Shown here piece after piece: positions 41,958-50,320 of a stretch of 57,833 nucleotides of DNA (positions are counted from its first letter, which is position 1; every line of letters starts with the position of its first letter). The stretch covers positions 1 to 57,833 of the forward strand of contig NZ_JAEQAZ010000038.1 of NCBI RefSeq assembly GCF_016654115.1. The letters are read 5' to 3'. Below the pieces are notes generated by a model. That model had not been told where the DNA came from, did no database searches, and saw nothing but the letters and a program-made list of their open reading frames with translations. The DNA comes from Streptomyces sp. MBT53 (GTDB lineage: Bacteria; Actinomycetota; Actinomycetes; Streptomycetales; Streptomycetaceae). The translations under genes were made by a program, and so were the position numbers.

Positions 41958-43022
41958 TCAAGCCGTCTCTCGGTCGTCGCGGTGCCAGCGGCCCAGGGCC
42001 ATCTCGGCGGTGATACCGGGTCCGAACCCGGCGAGCAGTCCACGCGCCCGGTGCTCGGCGCCGCCCTCGTCGAAGAGCCGGCGCAGCGCGTCCAGCACGA
42101 CGGCGCTGGCGATGTTGCCGTACTCGGTGAGGGTGGCCCGGCTGAACCGGAACGCGTGCGGGTCGACCTGCAGGAACTTGCTCAGGTCGTCGAGTATTCG
42201 GGGCCCGCCCGCGTGGACTATGTAGAAGTCCAGGTCGGCCGCGTCCCAGCCGTGCAGTCCCGCGAGGTCCTGGAGCGCCGGTGCGAGGGGCTCCATGGTG
42301 GCCGGCACCCGCTTGTCCAGCAGGAAGTGGAACCCGGTGGCCCGTACGTCGTACATGATCCACTCTTCGGTCTTGGGGATCAGGTACGACCCGTTGCGCT
42401 CCAGCTGGATGCCCGTGCCGCCCCGCCCGCGCACCACGGCCGCGGCGATGCCGTCGCCGAAGAGCCCGTTGGAGAGCAGCGAGCCGATGCCGAGGTCGGT
42501 CGGCTGGTAGCACAGCGAGCAGAACTCGCAGGCCACGATGAGCGCGTTGGCGTCCGGGTACGCCGTGCAGAAGTCGTGCGCCCGGTTGATCGCCGCACCG
42601 CCGGCCGCGCAGCCGAGCTGGGCGATCGGGATCTGGCGGGTGGTGGACTCGAAGGCCATCTCGTTGATCAGCCAGGCCGTGAGGGAGGGCATCATGAAGC
42701 CCGTGCACGAGACGTAGATGATCACGTCGATGTCGGTGGTGAGCAGCTCCGCCTCGTCGAGCGCGCGCTGTACGACCGACGGGACACGGGCCTTCGCCTC
42801 GGCCGTGTAGATCCTGTTGCGGTCCTCGAACCCGGGGTGCTTGAGGGTCTCCTCGATGGGCTGCACGATGTGCCGGGTGCGCACACCGGTGTTCTCGATC
42901 AGCCGGAGGGCCAGCGGCAGGTTGGGGTGGTCCGCGTGACGGGAGCGCGCCAGCTCCAGCGTCTCCTCCATCGTGATCACGTGCTCCGGAACCGACACCG
43001 AGGGTTTGCACAAAGTCGCCAT
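41958..43022 (-). CDS. rppA: Type III polyketide synthase (1,3,6,8-tetrahydroxynaphthalene synthase RppA)
   Basis: 354 residues from ATG 43022. Chalcone-synthase fold with the triad Cys138 (IAQLGCAAGG), His270 (YIVHAGGPRI) and Asn303 (LTEYGNIAS), and Cys106 in SCTGF, all at RppA positions. RppA uses five malonyl-CoA to make tetrahydroxynaphthalene, which oxidises to flaviolin. First gene of the rppA-P450-cupin operon. Confidence 0.96.
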   Translation of the reverse strand: MATLCKPSVSVPEHVITMEETLELARSRHADHPNLPLALRLIENTGVRTRHIVQPIEETLKHPGFEDRNRIYTAEAKARVPSVVQRALDEAELLTTDIDVIIYVSCTGFMMPSLTAWLINEMAFESTTRQIPIAQLGCAAGGAAINRAHDFCTAYPDANALIVACEFCSLCYQPTDLGIGSLLSNGLFGDGIAAAVVRGRGGTGIQLERNGSYLIPKTEEWIMYDVRATGFHFLLDKRVPATMEPLAPALQDLAGLHGWDAADLDFYIVHAGGPRILDDLSKFLQVDPHAFRFSRATLTEYGNIASAVVLDALRRLFDEGGAEHRARGLLAGFGPGITAEMALGRWHRDDRETA

Positions 43023-43204
43023 GAACCGTCCCTGCTTTCGCCTTCCGGAAGGCCTTCGCCCGCCGGTCAGAAGGTGGTTCACCTCAGAGGGTGGTGCACC
43101 CACGATCACCCTTGAGGGCGACGATCTCTCGGTGGACTACTCCAATTCAGGGACCCTGTGTAAAGGTCGGATCAGTATCCGGACCCCGCCCGAAGAAGGA
43201 CGAG

Positions 43205-43798
43205 ATGACGACTAACCCTCTGGTAGCCCGGATCGAGACCGGCGCGGCCCCCATCGAAACCCTCGCAACTCTTGCCCTGGAACAACACCGCGTGATCCCG
43301 GCCGACCGCCGCGCCTTCCTGCATCTGGCGCAACGCGAAACGGCCACTCCTGAGGCAGCCGACTTCTTCGCGTTCCTGGCGGAGGGCGAGGCGATGGCGG
43401 GGGAGCGGCTCATCGCCTTCGCGGAGGCGTGCGGGGTGGACGAGGCACGGTTGCGTACGTACGAGCCGCTGGCGGGCTGCCAGGCCTATCCGGCCTACGT
43501 CGCGTGGTTGGCCCTGAACGCCGATCCGACGGACGTGGTGGCGGCCCTGACATCCAACTTCGCGGAATGGGGCGGCTATTGCGCGACGATCGCGGGTGCG
43601 CTGCGCGAGCACTACGCCTTCACGGAGGAGGCGTGCGGCTTTTTTGATTTCTTCGCGGAACCGGCACCTGAACTGGAACTCAGGGCGACGGCGGCGATCC
43701 GGGCGGACAAGGTGAATGAGAGTTCGGTGACGACGTACAGCACCATGCTCAAGGCTTACGAGGCGAGCTTCTGGAACACCCTGGGCGCAACCCCCTAG
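43205..43798 (+). CDS. TenA/PqqC/heme-oxygenase-superfamily protein
   Basis: 197 residues from ATG 43205 (GAAGGACGAG upstream). Helical fold typical of the TENA/THI-4/PQQC group: LATLALEQHRVIPADRRAFL, a middle AYVAWLALNADPTDVVAALTSNFAEWGGYC with Glu and Tyr where TenA has its catalytic residues, and ELRATAAIRADKVNESSVTTY near the end. Could be a thiaminase-like salvage enzyme, an HO-like di-metal oxygenase or a regulator. Divergent from rppA. Confidence 0.75.
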   Translation: MTTNPLVARIETGAAPIETLATLALEQHRVIPADRRAFLHLAQRETATPEAADFFAFLAEGEAMAGERLIAFAEACGVDEARLRTYEPLAGCQAYPAYVAWLALNADPTDVVAALTSNFAEWGGYCATIAGALREHYAFTEEACGFFDFFAEPAPELELRATAAIRADKVNESSVTTYSTMLKAYEASFWNTLGATP

Positions 43799-43852
43799 GG
43801 GCGCGGGGCTGTGTCAATTTGCGGCTCCGCCGCGTGGGCGCGACAAGCCACG
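43798..43852. repeat. Dispersed repeat, family C (copy 2)
   Basis: Begins at the stop of the TenA-like gene: GGGGCGCGGGGCTGTGTCAA, then TTTGCGGCTCCGCCGCGTGG and GCGCGACAAGCC. Closely similar to the copy after def at 32955-33010. The 3' half of its long stem is weakened here by the A that replaces C (ACAAG versus ACCAG). Confidence 0.8.
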
Positions 43853-43872
43853 ACGCACCCGCACTCAGCGAA

Positions 43873-44109
43873 CTACGACGACCCCCCACTGCTGTGCGCA
43901 ATACAAGCCACGTCAATCCGATCAGCGAGCTTCGCCAACTCGATCGTCAACGCAGCCACCGTGTCCTCATCAAGCCCGTCTTCCCCGGCCTCGACAAGGT
44001 GCAGCCACCGCCCACCCACGGTACGGAGAAGCTTGCTGACATCCGCCGCAGCCACCTGCAAGGTCCCGCGGTCGTCGACGATCAGAGGCAGAGTCACTTC
44101 GCGGTTCAC
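43873..44109 (-). CDS. Small conserved actinobacterial protein (DUF6213-like, tentative)
   Basis: 78 residues from ATG 44109. MNREVTLPLIVDDRGTLQVA, then ADVSKLLRTVGGRWLHLVEAG and a helical TVAALTIELAKLADRIDVACI. Size and pattern are like a Streptomyces DUF6213 family that I only recall loosely. Function unknown. Positioned 25 bases downstream of the aldehyde dehydrogenase stop, so it may be co-transcribed. Confidence 0.65.
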   Translation of the reverse strand: MNREVTLPLIVDDRGTLQVAAADVSKLLRTVGGRWLHLVEAGEDGLDEDTVAALTIELAKLADRIDVACIAHSSGGSS

Positions 44110-44134
44110 ACAGGGGATCGTAGCCGCGGAACGC

Positions 44135-45520
44135 TCACGCTCCGTGCCATACCGTGGTGATGTTGCAGAACTCCCGGATTCCGTGCCCCGACAACTCCCG
44201 CCCGTACCCGGACCGCTTCACCCCGCCGAACGGGAACGCCGGATGGGACGCGGTCATCCCGTTGAAGAACACCCCGCCGGCCTCCAGATCCCGTACGAAC
44301 CGGTCGACCTCGCCCTCGTCCCGCGTCCACACGTTGGAACTCAGCCCGAACGGGGTGTCGTTGGCGACGAGGACGGCCTCGTCCAGGTCGGCCACCCGGT
44401 ACAGCGTGGCGACGGGCCCGAACGTCTCCTCGCGGTGGATGCGCATCTTGCGGGTGATGCCGCCGAGGACGGTCGGCGGGTAGAACCAGCCCGGCCCGTC
44501 GGGCCGTTCCCCGCCGCACAGCACGGTCGCCCCGCTCCGCACGGCGTCGTCGACGAGCTCTTCCAGGTCGTTCCGCCCCTGTTCGCTCGCGAGCGGTCCG
44601 ACCTCGGTCTCCTCCGCCAGTGGATCACCGACAGTGAGCGCCTTCATGCCGGCCACGAACCGTTCGGCGAACGCGTCGAAGACGTCCGTGTGCACGATGA
44701 ACCGCTTGGCGGCGATGCACGACTGCCCGTTGTTCTGCACCCGCGCGGTCACCGCGATCTTCGCGGCCCGGTCGATGTCGGCGGACGACATGACGACGTA
44801 CGGATCGCTGCCGCCCAGCTCCAGCACCGTCTTCTTGACCATGTCCCCGGCGACGGACGCGACGGCCCGCCCGGCGGGTTCGCTGCCGGTGAGGGTGGCC
44901 GCCCTGACCCGCTCGTCGCGCAGGATCTCCGCGACCGCGCCGGAGCCGATCAGGAGGGTCTGGAAGGCGCCCTCGGGGAAGCCCGCGCGGTGGAACAGGT
45001 CCTCCAGGTAGAGCGCGGTCTGCGGGACGTTCGAGGCGTGCTTGAGCAGGCCGACGTTGCCCGCCATCAGCGCGGGCGCGGCGAAGCGGATCACCTGCCA
45101 CAGCGGGAAGTTCCACGGCATCACCGCGAGCACCGGGCCGAGCGGCCGGTAGCGGACCAGGGCCCGGGAGGCACCGGAGTCCTTCACGTCGGAGGCGGCG
45201 GGCTCCTCGTCGGCGAGCAACTCCTGTGCGTGGTCGGCGTACCAGCGCATCGACCTCGCGCACTTGGCGGCCTCCGCGCGGGCCTGCTTGACCGGCTTGC
45301 CCATCTCGGTGGTCATGATGCGGCCGATGTCCCGCTGGTCCTCGTCGAGCAGGTCGGCGGCCCGGTGCATCAGCCGGGCCCGCTCGGCGAAGGCGGACGT
45401 CCGGTAGGTGCGGAACGTGGCCTCCGCGAGCCGGAGTCGGCGCTCGATCTCCTCGTCACCCATGGCCTCGTACGTCTTGAGCGTCTCTCCGTTGGCCGGG
45501 TTGACCGTCGCGATGGGCAT
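44135..45520 (-). CDS. Aldehyde dehydrogenase (succinate-semialdehyde dehydrogenase-like)
   Basis: 461 residues from ATG 45520. Catalytic Glu234 in LELGGSDPYVVM and Cys268 in NNGQSCIAAKRF, cofactor region PWNFPLWQVIRFAAPALMAGN and LTGSEPAGRAV, and HPAFPFGGVKRSGYGREL at the end. The compact 461-residue form with SDPYVV resembles NADP-dependent succinate-semialdehyde dehydrogenases (GabD group). The aldehyde substrate cannot be fixed from the sequence. Shares the strand with the upstream Nudix and ligase genes, but 74 bases separate them. Confidence 0.92.
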   Translation of the reverse strand: MPIATVNPANGETLKTYEAMGDEEIERRLRLAEATFRTYRTSAFAERARLMHRAADLLDEDQRDIGRIMTTEMGKPVKQARAEAAKCARSMRWYADHAQELLADEEPAASDVKDSGASRALVRYRPLGPVLAVMPWNFPLWQVIRFAAPALMAGNVGLLKHASNVPQTALYLEDLFHRAGFPEGAFQTLLIGSGAVAEILRDERVRAATLTGSEPAGRAVASVAGDMVKKTVLELGGSDPYVVMSSADIDRAAKIAVTARVQNNGQSCIAAKRFIVHTDVFDAFAERFVAGMKALTVGDPLAEETEVGPLASEQGRNDLEELVDDAVRSGATVLCGGERPDGPGWFYPPTVLGGITRKMRIHREETFGPVATLYRVADLDEAVLVANDTPFGLSSNVWTRDEGEVDRFVRDLEAGGVFFNGMTASHPAFPFGGVKRSGYGRELSGHGIREFCNITTVWHGA

Positions 45521-45594
45521 GGCTGACCTCCTGGAGCGGGCTGTGCTTCGACCTTCCCGCGTGGCGGGGACGGCCGCAACGCGTACGGGGTTGC

Positions 45595-46065
45595 TCAGTC
45601 CGAGTGCTCGGCCAGCCGGTCGAGAAACGTGGCCTGCGCCTGGACGACGACGGCCCGAGCCCGTTCGAGATTCATCCACTCGACCCGGTCCAGCTCGGGG
45701 AACTCCTGGACCTGCCCGGACTTCGGCGGCCACTCCATCCGAAAGGTGCCGGGCACCATGGCCGCCGGGTCGAGGTCGGCCTCGATCGCCCACGCGGTGA
45801 CGACCTTCCCGTTGGTCTGCCGCACCTCGCCCAGCTCGATCGCCTCACCCTCGGGCGGCGCGAGCCCCAACTCCTCCTCGAACTCGCGCCGGGCCGCGTC
45901 CCAAGCGGTCTCGTCGGGCTCGTACTCACCCTTGGGCACACTCCACGCCCCCGCGTCCCGACGCGCGAAGAACGGCCCACCCATATGCCCGAGCAACACC
46001 TCCAGACCGCGATCGGTGTGCCGGAACAACAGCAACCCGGCACTCCGCTTCCCCGTCCCACTCAC
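45595..46065 (-). CDS. Nudix hydrolase
   Basis: 156 residues from GTG 46065, which overlaps the DNA ligase stop as GTGA. Complete Nudix box at residues 46-67 (G-x5-E-x7-REF-x-EELG). The N-terminal SAGLLLFRHTDRGLEVLLGH is typical of DUF/ADP-ribose-like Nudix enzymes. It may clean damaged nucleotides or diadenosine polyphosphates. The tight coupling to a repair-type ligase hints at a DNA-repair or nucleotide-pool role. Confidence 0.9.
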   Translation of the reverse strand: MSGTGKRSAGLLLFRHTDRGLEVLLGHMGGPFFARRDAGAWSVPKGEYEPDETAWDAARREFEEELGLAPPEGEAIELGEVRQTNGKVVTAWAIEADLDPAAMVPGTFRMEWPPKSGQVQEFPELDRVEWMNLERARAVVVQAQATFLDRLAEHSD

Positions 46066-47600
46066 GGCTTCACCTCCGGATGCGCGGCCAGCAACGTCTC
46101 CACCGTGTCAGCCTCCTCCGGCCGCTTGTCCTCCCGATAGCGCACGACCCGCGCGAACCGGAGCGTGACACCGGCCGGGTACCGCGTGGACTTCTGCAGT
46201 CCGTCGTACGCGATCTCCACGACGAGTTCGGGCCGTACGGTCACCACGTGGCCCTCGCTCTCCACGGCCAGCTCCTGGAGGCGCTCGGTCTGCCAGGTCA
46301 GCACGGCGTCGGTCATGCCCTTGAAGGTCTTGCCGAGCATCGCGAACGAGCCGTCGGGGTTGCGCGCGCCGAGGTGGAGGTTGGAGAGCTTGCCGGTGCG
46401 GCGGCCGTGGCCCCACTCGGCGGCCAGCACGACCAGGTCGAGGGTGTGGACGGGCTTCACCTTCAGCCAGGAGGCGCCCCGGCGGCCCGCGCTGTAGGGG
46501 GCGTCGAGGCCCTTGACGACGACTCCCTCGTGGCCGCGCTCCAGAGTCTCGGCGAGGAAGGCCTCGGCGGCGGGGACGTCCTCGGGGCCGGAGACGAGCG
46601 TGCGGCGGACCCGCATCGGTTCCGGCACCAACTGGGCCAGTTCCGCGTGCCGTTCGGCGAAGGGCAGGTCCAGCAGGTCGCGGCCGTCGACGGACAGCGC
46701 GTCGAAGAACACGGGGGAGACGGGGACGGTCTCGGCGGCCGTGGCCACGTCCACCCGGGAGCCGACCCGGCCCGCCGTCTCCTGGAAGGAACGGGGCCTC
46801 CCGTCCTCGTCGAAGGAGATCACCTCGCCGTCCAGGATGAACCGCTCGCCTCTCAACTCCAGGGCCGCGGCGGTGAGTTCGGGGAGGCGGTCGGTGATGT
46901 CGTCGAGGGTGCGGGTGTAGAGCCGTACGACCTGGCCGTCGCGGTGGACCTGGACGCGGATGCCGTCGAGCTTCTCCTCGACCGCGCACGCGCCCAGTTT
47001 CTCGACAGCCTCCACGACCGAGGAGGCGGTGTGCGCGAGCATCGGTAGGACCGGGCGGCCCACGGTCAGCCGGAAGCGGTCGAGTGAAGCCGCGCCCTCG
47101 GCGAGCAGGGCCTCGGCCACCGTCTGGAGCGAACCGGCCAGCATCACCGCCCGCCGTACGTCCGTGGCGGGGGTGCCGGTCGCCTCCGCCAGGCCCTCCA
47201 CGGCGACCGCGTCCAGCGCGCCCTGCCGGACCTCGCCCGTGATCAGACCGAACAGGAAGCGCTGCTCGTCGGCGGTGGCCGCGCCCATCAACTCCCCCAC
47301 CAGGCGCGCCCGTTCGGCCTGCGAGCCCGTGCCCGACACCTTGCCGAGCGCGGAAAGGCGGGCGTCCACCTCGCGCACGGTCAGGGTGGGTTCGGCGGCC
47401 GGTGCGACCGGCCGGCTCAGCGCCTTCCAGCCGATGCCGAGCCGGCCCTGTGGCAGGCGGCCCGCCAGATACGGGATGACGATCGGCACGTCGTCGGCCT
47501 CCGCGTCCCGGAAGAGCTCCGCGAGCAGAGCGATCTTCCGGGACCGCGCCGAGGTGGCGGCGACCTCCTGGGACACATGCGCGAGCCGGGTCAGCAGCAT
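46062..47600 (-). CDS. ligB: ATP-dependent DNA ligase (LigB type)
   Basis: 512 residues from ATG 47600. N-terminal DNA-binding domain (residues 1-190), nucleotidyltransferase domain with Lys210 in VEEKLDGIRVQ (KXDG), motif III-like FFDALSVDG, motif IV EGVVVKGLDAPYSAG, motif V LKVKPVHTLDLVV, and an OB fold after it. Size and order match mycobacterial LigB rather than the NHEJ ligases LigC/LigD (no polymerase or phosphoesterase parts). It seals nicks with ATP; the essential ligase in Streptomyces is the NAD-dependent LigA. Confidence 0.94.
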   Translation of the reverse strand: MLLTRLAHVSQEVAATSARSRKIALLAELFRDAEADDVPIVIPYLAGRLPQGRLGIGWKALSRPVAPAAEPTLTVREVDARLSALGKVSGTGSQAERARLVGELMGAATADEQRFLFGLITGEVRQGALDAVAVEGLAEATGTPATDVRRAVMLAGSLQTVAEALLAEGAASLDRFRLTVGRPVLPMLAHTASSVVEAVEKLGACAVEEKLDGIRVQVHRDGQVVRLYTRTLDDITDRLPELTAAALELRGERFILDGEVISFDEDGRPRSFQETAGRVGSRVDVATAAETVPVSPVFFDALSVDGRDLLDLPFAERHAELAQLVPEPMRVRRTLVSGPEDVPAAEAFLAETLERGHEGVVVKGLDAPYSAGRRGASWLKVKPVHTLDLVVLAAEWGHGRRTGKLSNLHLGARNPDGSFAMLGKTFKGMTDAVLTWQTERLQELAVESEGHVVTVRPELVVEIAYDGLQKSTRYPAGVTLRFARVVRYREDKRPEEADTVETLLAAHPEVKP

Positions 47601-47643
47601 GCAGCCATCGTGCAACGGAGGCGGGCGGTCTACACCCGGACGA

Positions 47644-48579
47644 CTAAACCCGGATGTCGGCGTCGAGGTCGGTCATGAGTAGCTCCCCGTTGATCGTCGC
47701 GCCCGCGCGGTACCCGGCGGAGGCCGCGTTCACGACCTGCTCGCCGAAGCCCATCGCGTTGCCGACCGCCCACACCCCGGGCACGGTCGTCCGGCCCGTC
47801 GGGTCGACCACCGGGTACGCGCCGAACGGGGTCTCCTGCAGTTCGGCGCCCAGCTTCTCCAGGAGGCCGGTCTGCGGGATCGCGCGGGGTGCGACGAACA
47901 CGGCCTCGCGGGGGTGCGTGGTGCCGTCCTTGAGGCGGAGGCCGGTGAGCCGGTCGTCCTCGACGGTCACTTCCGCGACCTCGCCGGGAACCACGGCGAC
48001 CCCGGCGGCGGCCAGCCTGCGCAGGTCGTCGTCCGTCAGCTCGGACTCGGCGACCGTGTGCAGGAACAGGGTCACGTCCTTGGACCACTGCGAGACCATC
48101 AGCGCCTGGTGCACGCTCATCGGTGTCGTCGCGAGCACGCCGAAGGCCTGGTCGCGGACCTCCCAGCCATGGCAGTACGGGCAGTGGATCACGTCACGGC
48201 CGAAACGCTCGGCGACTCCGGGGACGGCCGGCAGCTCGTCCTTGAGACCGGTCGCGATCACGAGCCGCCGTGCGTGGACGGTCTCCCCGCCGGCCAGCGT
48301 GACCGCGAAGCCACTGGTGACGTCCACCACCCGGTCCCGGACCAGTTCGACGCCGTAGCGCGCGATCTCCTCACGGCCCAGGGCCAGGAACTCGGCGGGG
48401 GACATGCCGTCCCGGGTCAGATAGCCCTGCATGTGCGCGGCGGGCGCGTTGCGCGGCTCGCCCGCGTCGACGACGAGCGTGCGGCGCCTGGACCGGCCCA
48501 GGACCAGCGCGGCGGACAGACCGGCCGTGCCGCCGCCGACGACGACCACTTCGTAGGGCCCGGTGTGTGTCTCGGTCAT
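47644..48579 (-). CDS. Thioredoxin reductase-like flavoprotein
   Basis: 311 residues from ATG 48579. FAD-binding VVVVGGGTAGLSAALVLGRS, redox Cys133-Cys136 (HCPYCHGWE), and a C-terminal FAD segment with VPGVWAVGNAMGFGEQV. Shorter central NAD(P)H domain lacking a clear GxGxxA motif, so it may use a different electron donor or an F420-type partner. The CPYC pair differs from the CATC of true thioredoxin reductases. Divergent from the XRE-cupin regulator. Confidence 0.85.
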   Translation of the reverse strand: MTETHTGPYEVVVVGGGTAGLSAALVLGRSRRRTLVVDAGEPRNAPAAHMQGYLTRDGMSPAEFLALGREEIARYGVELVRDRVVDVTSGFAVTLAGGETVHARRLVIATGLKDELPAVPGVAERFGRDVIHCPYCHGWEVRDQAFGVLATTPMSVHQALMVSQWSKDVTLFLHTVAESELTDDDLRRLAAAGVAVVPGEVAEVTVEDDRLTGLRLKDGTTHPREAVFVAPRAIPQTGLLEKLGAELQETPFGAYPVVDPTGRTTVPGVWAVGNAMGFGEQVVNAASAGYRAGATINGELLMTDLDADIRV

Positions 48580-48622
48580 GGTGACCACCTCCACCCCCGA
48601 AGGTCGCGCCATCGCTGCCGTA

Positions 48623-48651
48623 TTGACAAACATGTTTGCCGAAACTGCAAT
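48623..48651 (+). promoter_or_regulatory. Promoter with overlapping palindrome for XRE-cupin regulator
   Basis: TTGACA (48623-48628), 17-base spacer, TGCAAT (48646-48651). Transcription would begin at about the ATG at 48659, so the mRNA may be leaderless. A perfect 12-bp palindrome CAAACATGTTTG (48627-48638) overlaps the -35 element and is a candidate operator in this 79-bp divergent gap. Confidence 0.6.
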
Positions 48652-48658
48652 ATCGGTC

Positions 48659-49237
48659 ATGAGCGACGACACGGACGAGGTTCTGGCGGAGGTCGGCCCG
48701 CGGCTGCGGCGGATCCGGAAGGAGCGGGGCGCGACCCTCGCCGGCCTCTCGGAGACGACCGGGATCTCGGTGAGCACGCTGTCCCGGCTGGAGTCCGGGC
48801 TGCGCAAGCCCAGCCTGGAACTGCTGCTGCCGATCGCACGGGCCCACCAGGTGCCGTTGGACGAACTGGTGGGGACACCGCCGGTGAGCGATCCCCGGGT
48901 GCGATCCGAGCCGATCCAGCGGCACGGTCGCACCTACTGGCCGCTCACCCGTCAGCCGGGCGGGCTCCAGGCCTTCAAGGTGCTGGTGCCGCAGCGCCAG
49001 GAGGAACCCGATCTGCGGACCCACGAGGGCTACGAGTGGCTGTACGTCATGTCCGGACGACTGCGGCTCGTACTCGCTGAGCACGATGTCGTACTGGCGA
49101 CGGGGGAGGCCGTCGAGTTCGACACGCGGGTGCCGCACTGGTTCGGGTCGACGGGGGAGGGGCCCGCGGAGTTCCTGAGCCTGTTCGGGCCGCAGGGGGA
49201 GCGGATGCATGTGCGGGCGAAGCCGCGAAGGGCGTGA
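48659..49237 (+). CDS. XRE-cupin transcription regulator
   Basis: 192 residues from ATG 48659. N-terminal XRE helix-turn-helix (VGPRLRRIRKERGATLAGL, ISVSTLSRLESGLRKPSLE) and a C-terminal cupin (THEGYEWLYVMSGRLRLVLAEHDVVL, FDTRVPHWF). Such regulators often control the divergent gene, here the thioredoxin-reductase-like flavoprotein. Effector unknown. Confidence 0.92.
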   Translation: MSDDTDEVLAEVGPRLRRIRKERGATLAGLSETTGISVSTLSRLESGLRKPSLELLLPIARAHQVPLDELVGTPPVSDPRVRSEPIQRHGRTYWPLTRQPGGLQAFKVLVPQRQEEPDLRTHEGYEWLYVMSGRLRLVLAEHDVVLATGEAVEFDTRVPHWFGSTGEGPAEFLSLFGPQGERMHVRAKPRRA

Positions 49238-49342
49238 GGCGTCGCTACGGTTCGTGACACACGCGACTGTTCCCTGATCGGCAAGCGACCGCTTAGTATG
49301 CGATCGAGCCCGGTAAGACAGAGCAGTCCGTGGAGGCCCCGC

Positions 49343-50320
49343 ATGCAGGCATGGCAAGTGCACCAGAACGGCGAGCCGAGTGAGGCGATGCGCCTGGAGG
49401 AGGTGCAGCAGCCGACACCCGCTGCGGGCCAGGTCCTGCTCAAGGTACGCGCCGCGAACATCAACTTCCCGGACGTGCTGATGTGCCGGGGCCACTACCA
49501 GGTCAGGCCCCCACTCCCGTTCACCCCCGGCGTGGAGATCTGCGGCGAGACCGAGGACGGCCGCCGCGTGATCGCCAACCCCGCGCTGCCGTACGGCGGT
49601 TTCGCCGAGTACGCCGTCGCGGACGCCGCCGGACTGCTGCCCGCGCCCGAGTCGCTGGACGACGCGGAGACCGCCGCGCTCCACATCGGTTACCAGACGG
49701 GCTGGTTCGGCCTCCATCGGCGCGCCCACCTGGAGGCCGGCGAGACCCTGCTCGTGCACGCCGCCGCGGGCGGGGTCGGCAGCGCCGCCGTACAGCTCGG
49801 CAAGGCGGCCGGAGCCACCGTCATCGGTGTCGTCGGCGGTGCCGACAAGGCCGCCGTGGCACGGGAGTTGGGCTGCGACGTCGTGATCGACCGGCGTACC
49901 GAGGACGTCGTCGCGGCCGTCAAGGAGGCCACCGGCGGGCGCGGTGCCGACGTGATCTACGACCCGGTCGGCGGCGATGCCTACACGCAGTCCACGAAGG
50001 TCGTCGCCTTCGAGGGCCGGATCGTGGTCGTGGGCTTCGCGAGCGGCACCATCCCGAGCCCGTCGCTCAACCACGCCCTGGTGAAGAACTACTCGATCCT
50101 GGGCCTGCATTGGGGCCTGTACGCCACCAAGAACCCGAAGCTGATCCTCCACTGCCACGAGCAGCTCACCGACCTGGCCGCCCGGGGTGTCATCAAGCCC
50201 CTGGTGAGCGAGCGCGTACAGCTGAGCGGCGCCGCGGCCGCCGTGCAGCGGGTCGCCGACGGTGTCACGACCGGCCGGGTCACCATCCTGCCGTCGTTGG
50301 AGAACGGAGCCGCCGCATGA
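49343..50320 (+). CDS. NADPH:quinone oxidoreductase-like zinc-free MDR
   Basis: 325 residues from ATG 49343 (GTGGAGG precedes). Medium-chain reductase fold: VRAANINFPDVLMCRGHYQ, and the nucleotide-binding VHAAAGGVGSAAVQLGKAAG. No structural zinc Cys. Probably reduces quinones or enoyl groups with NADPH. Its stop overlaps the next start as ATGA, so it is the first gene of an operon with two acyl-CoA dehydrogenases; a role in processing an unsaturated acyl intermediate is plausible. Confidence 0.92.
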   Translation: MQAWQVHQNGEPSEAMRLEEVQQPTPAAGQVLLKVRAANINFPDVLMCRGHYQVRPPLPFTPGVEICGETEDGRRVIANPALPYGGFAEYAVADAAGLLPAPESLDDAETAALHIGYQTGWFGLHRRAHLEAGETLLVHAAAGGVGSAAVQLGKAAGATVIGVVGGADKAAVARELGCDVVIDRRTEDVVAAVKEATGGRGADVIYDPVGGDAYTQSTKVVAFEGRIVVVGFASGTIPSPSLNHALVKNYSILGLHWGLYATKNPKLILHCHEQLTDLAARGVIKPLVSERVQLSGAAAAVQRVADGVTTGRVTILPSLENGAAA

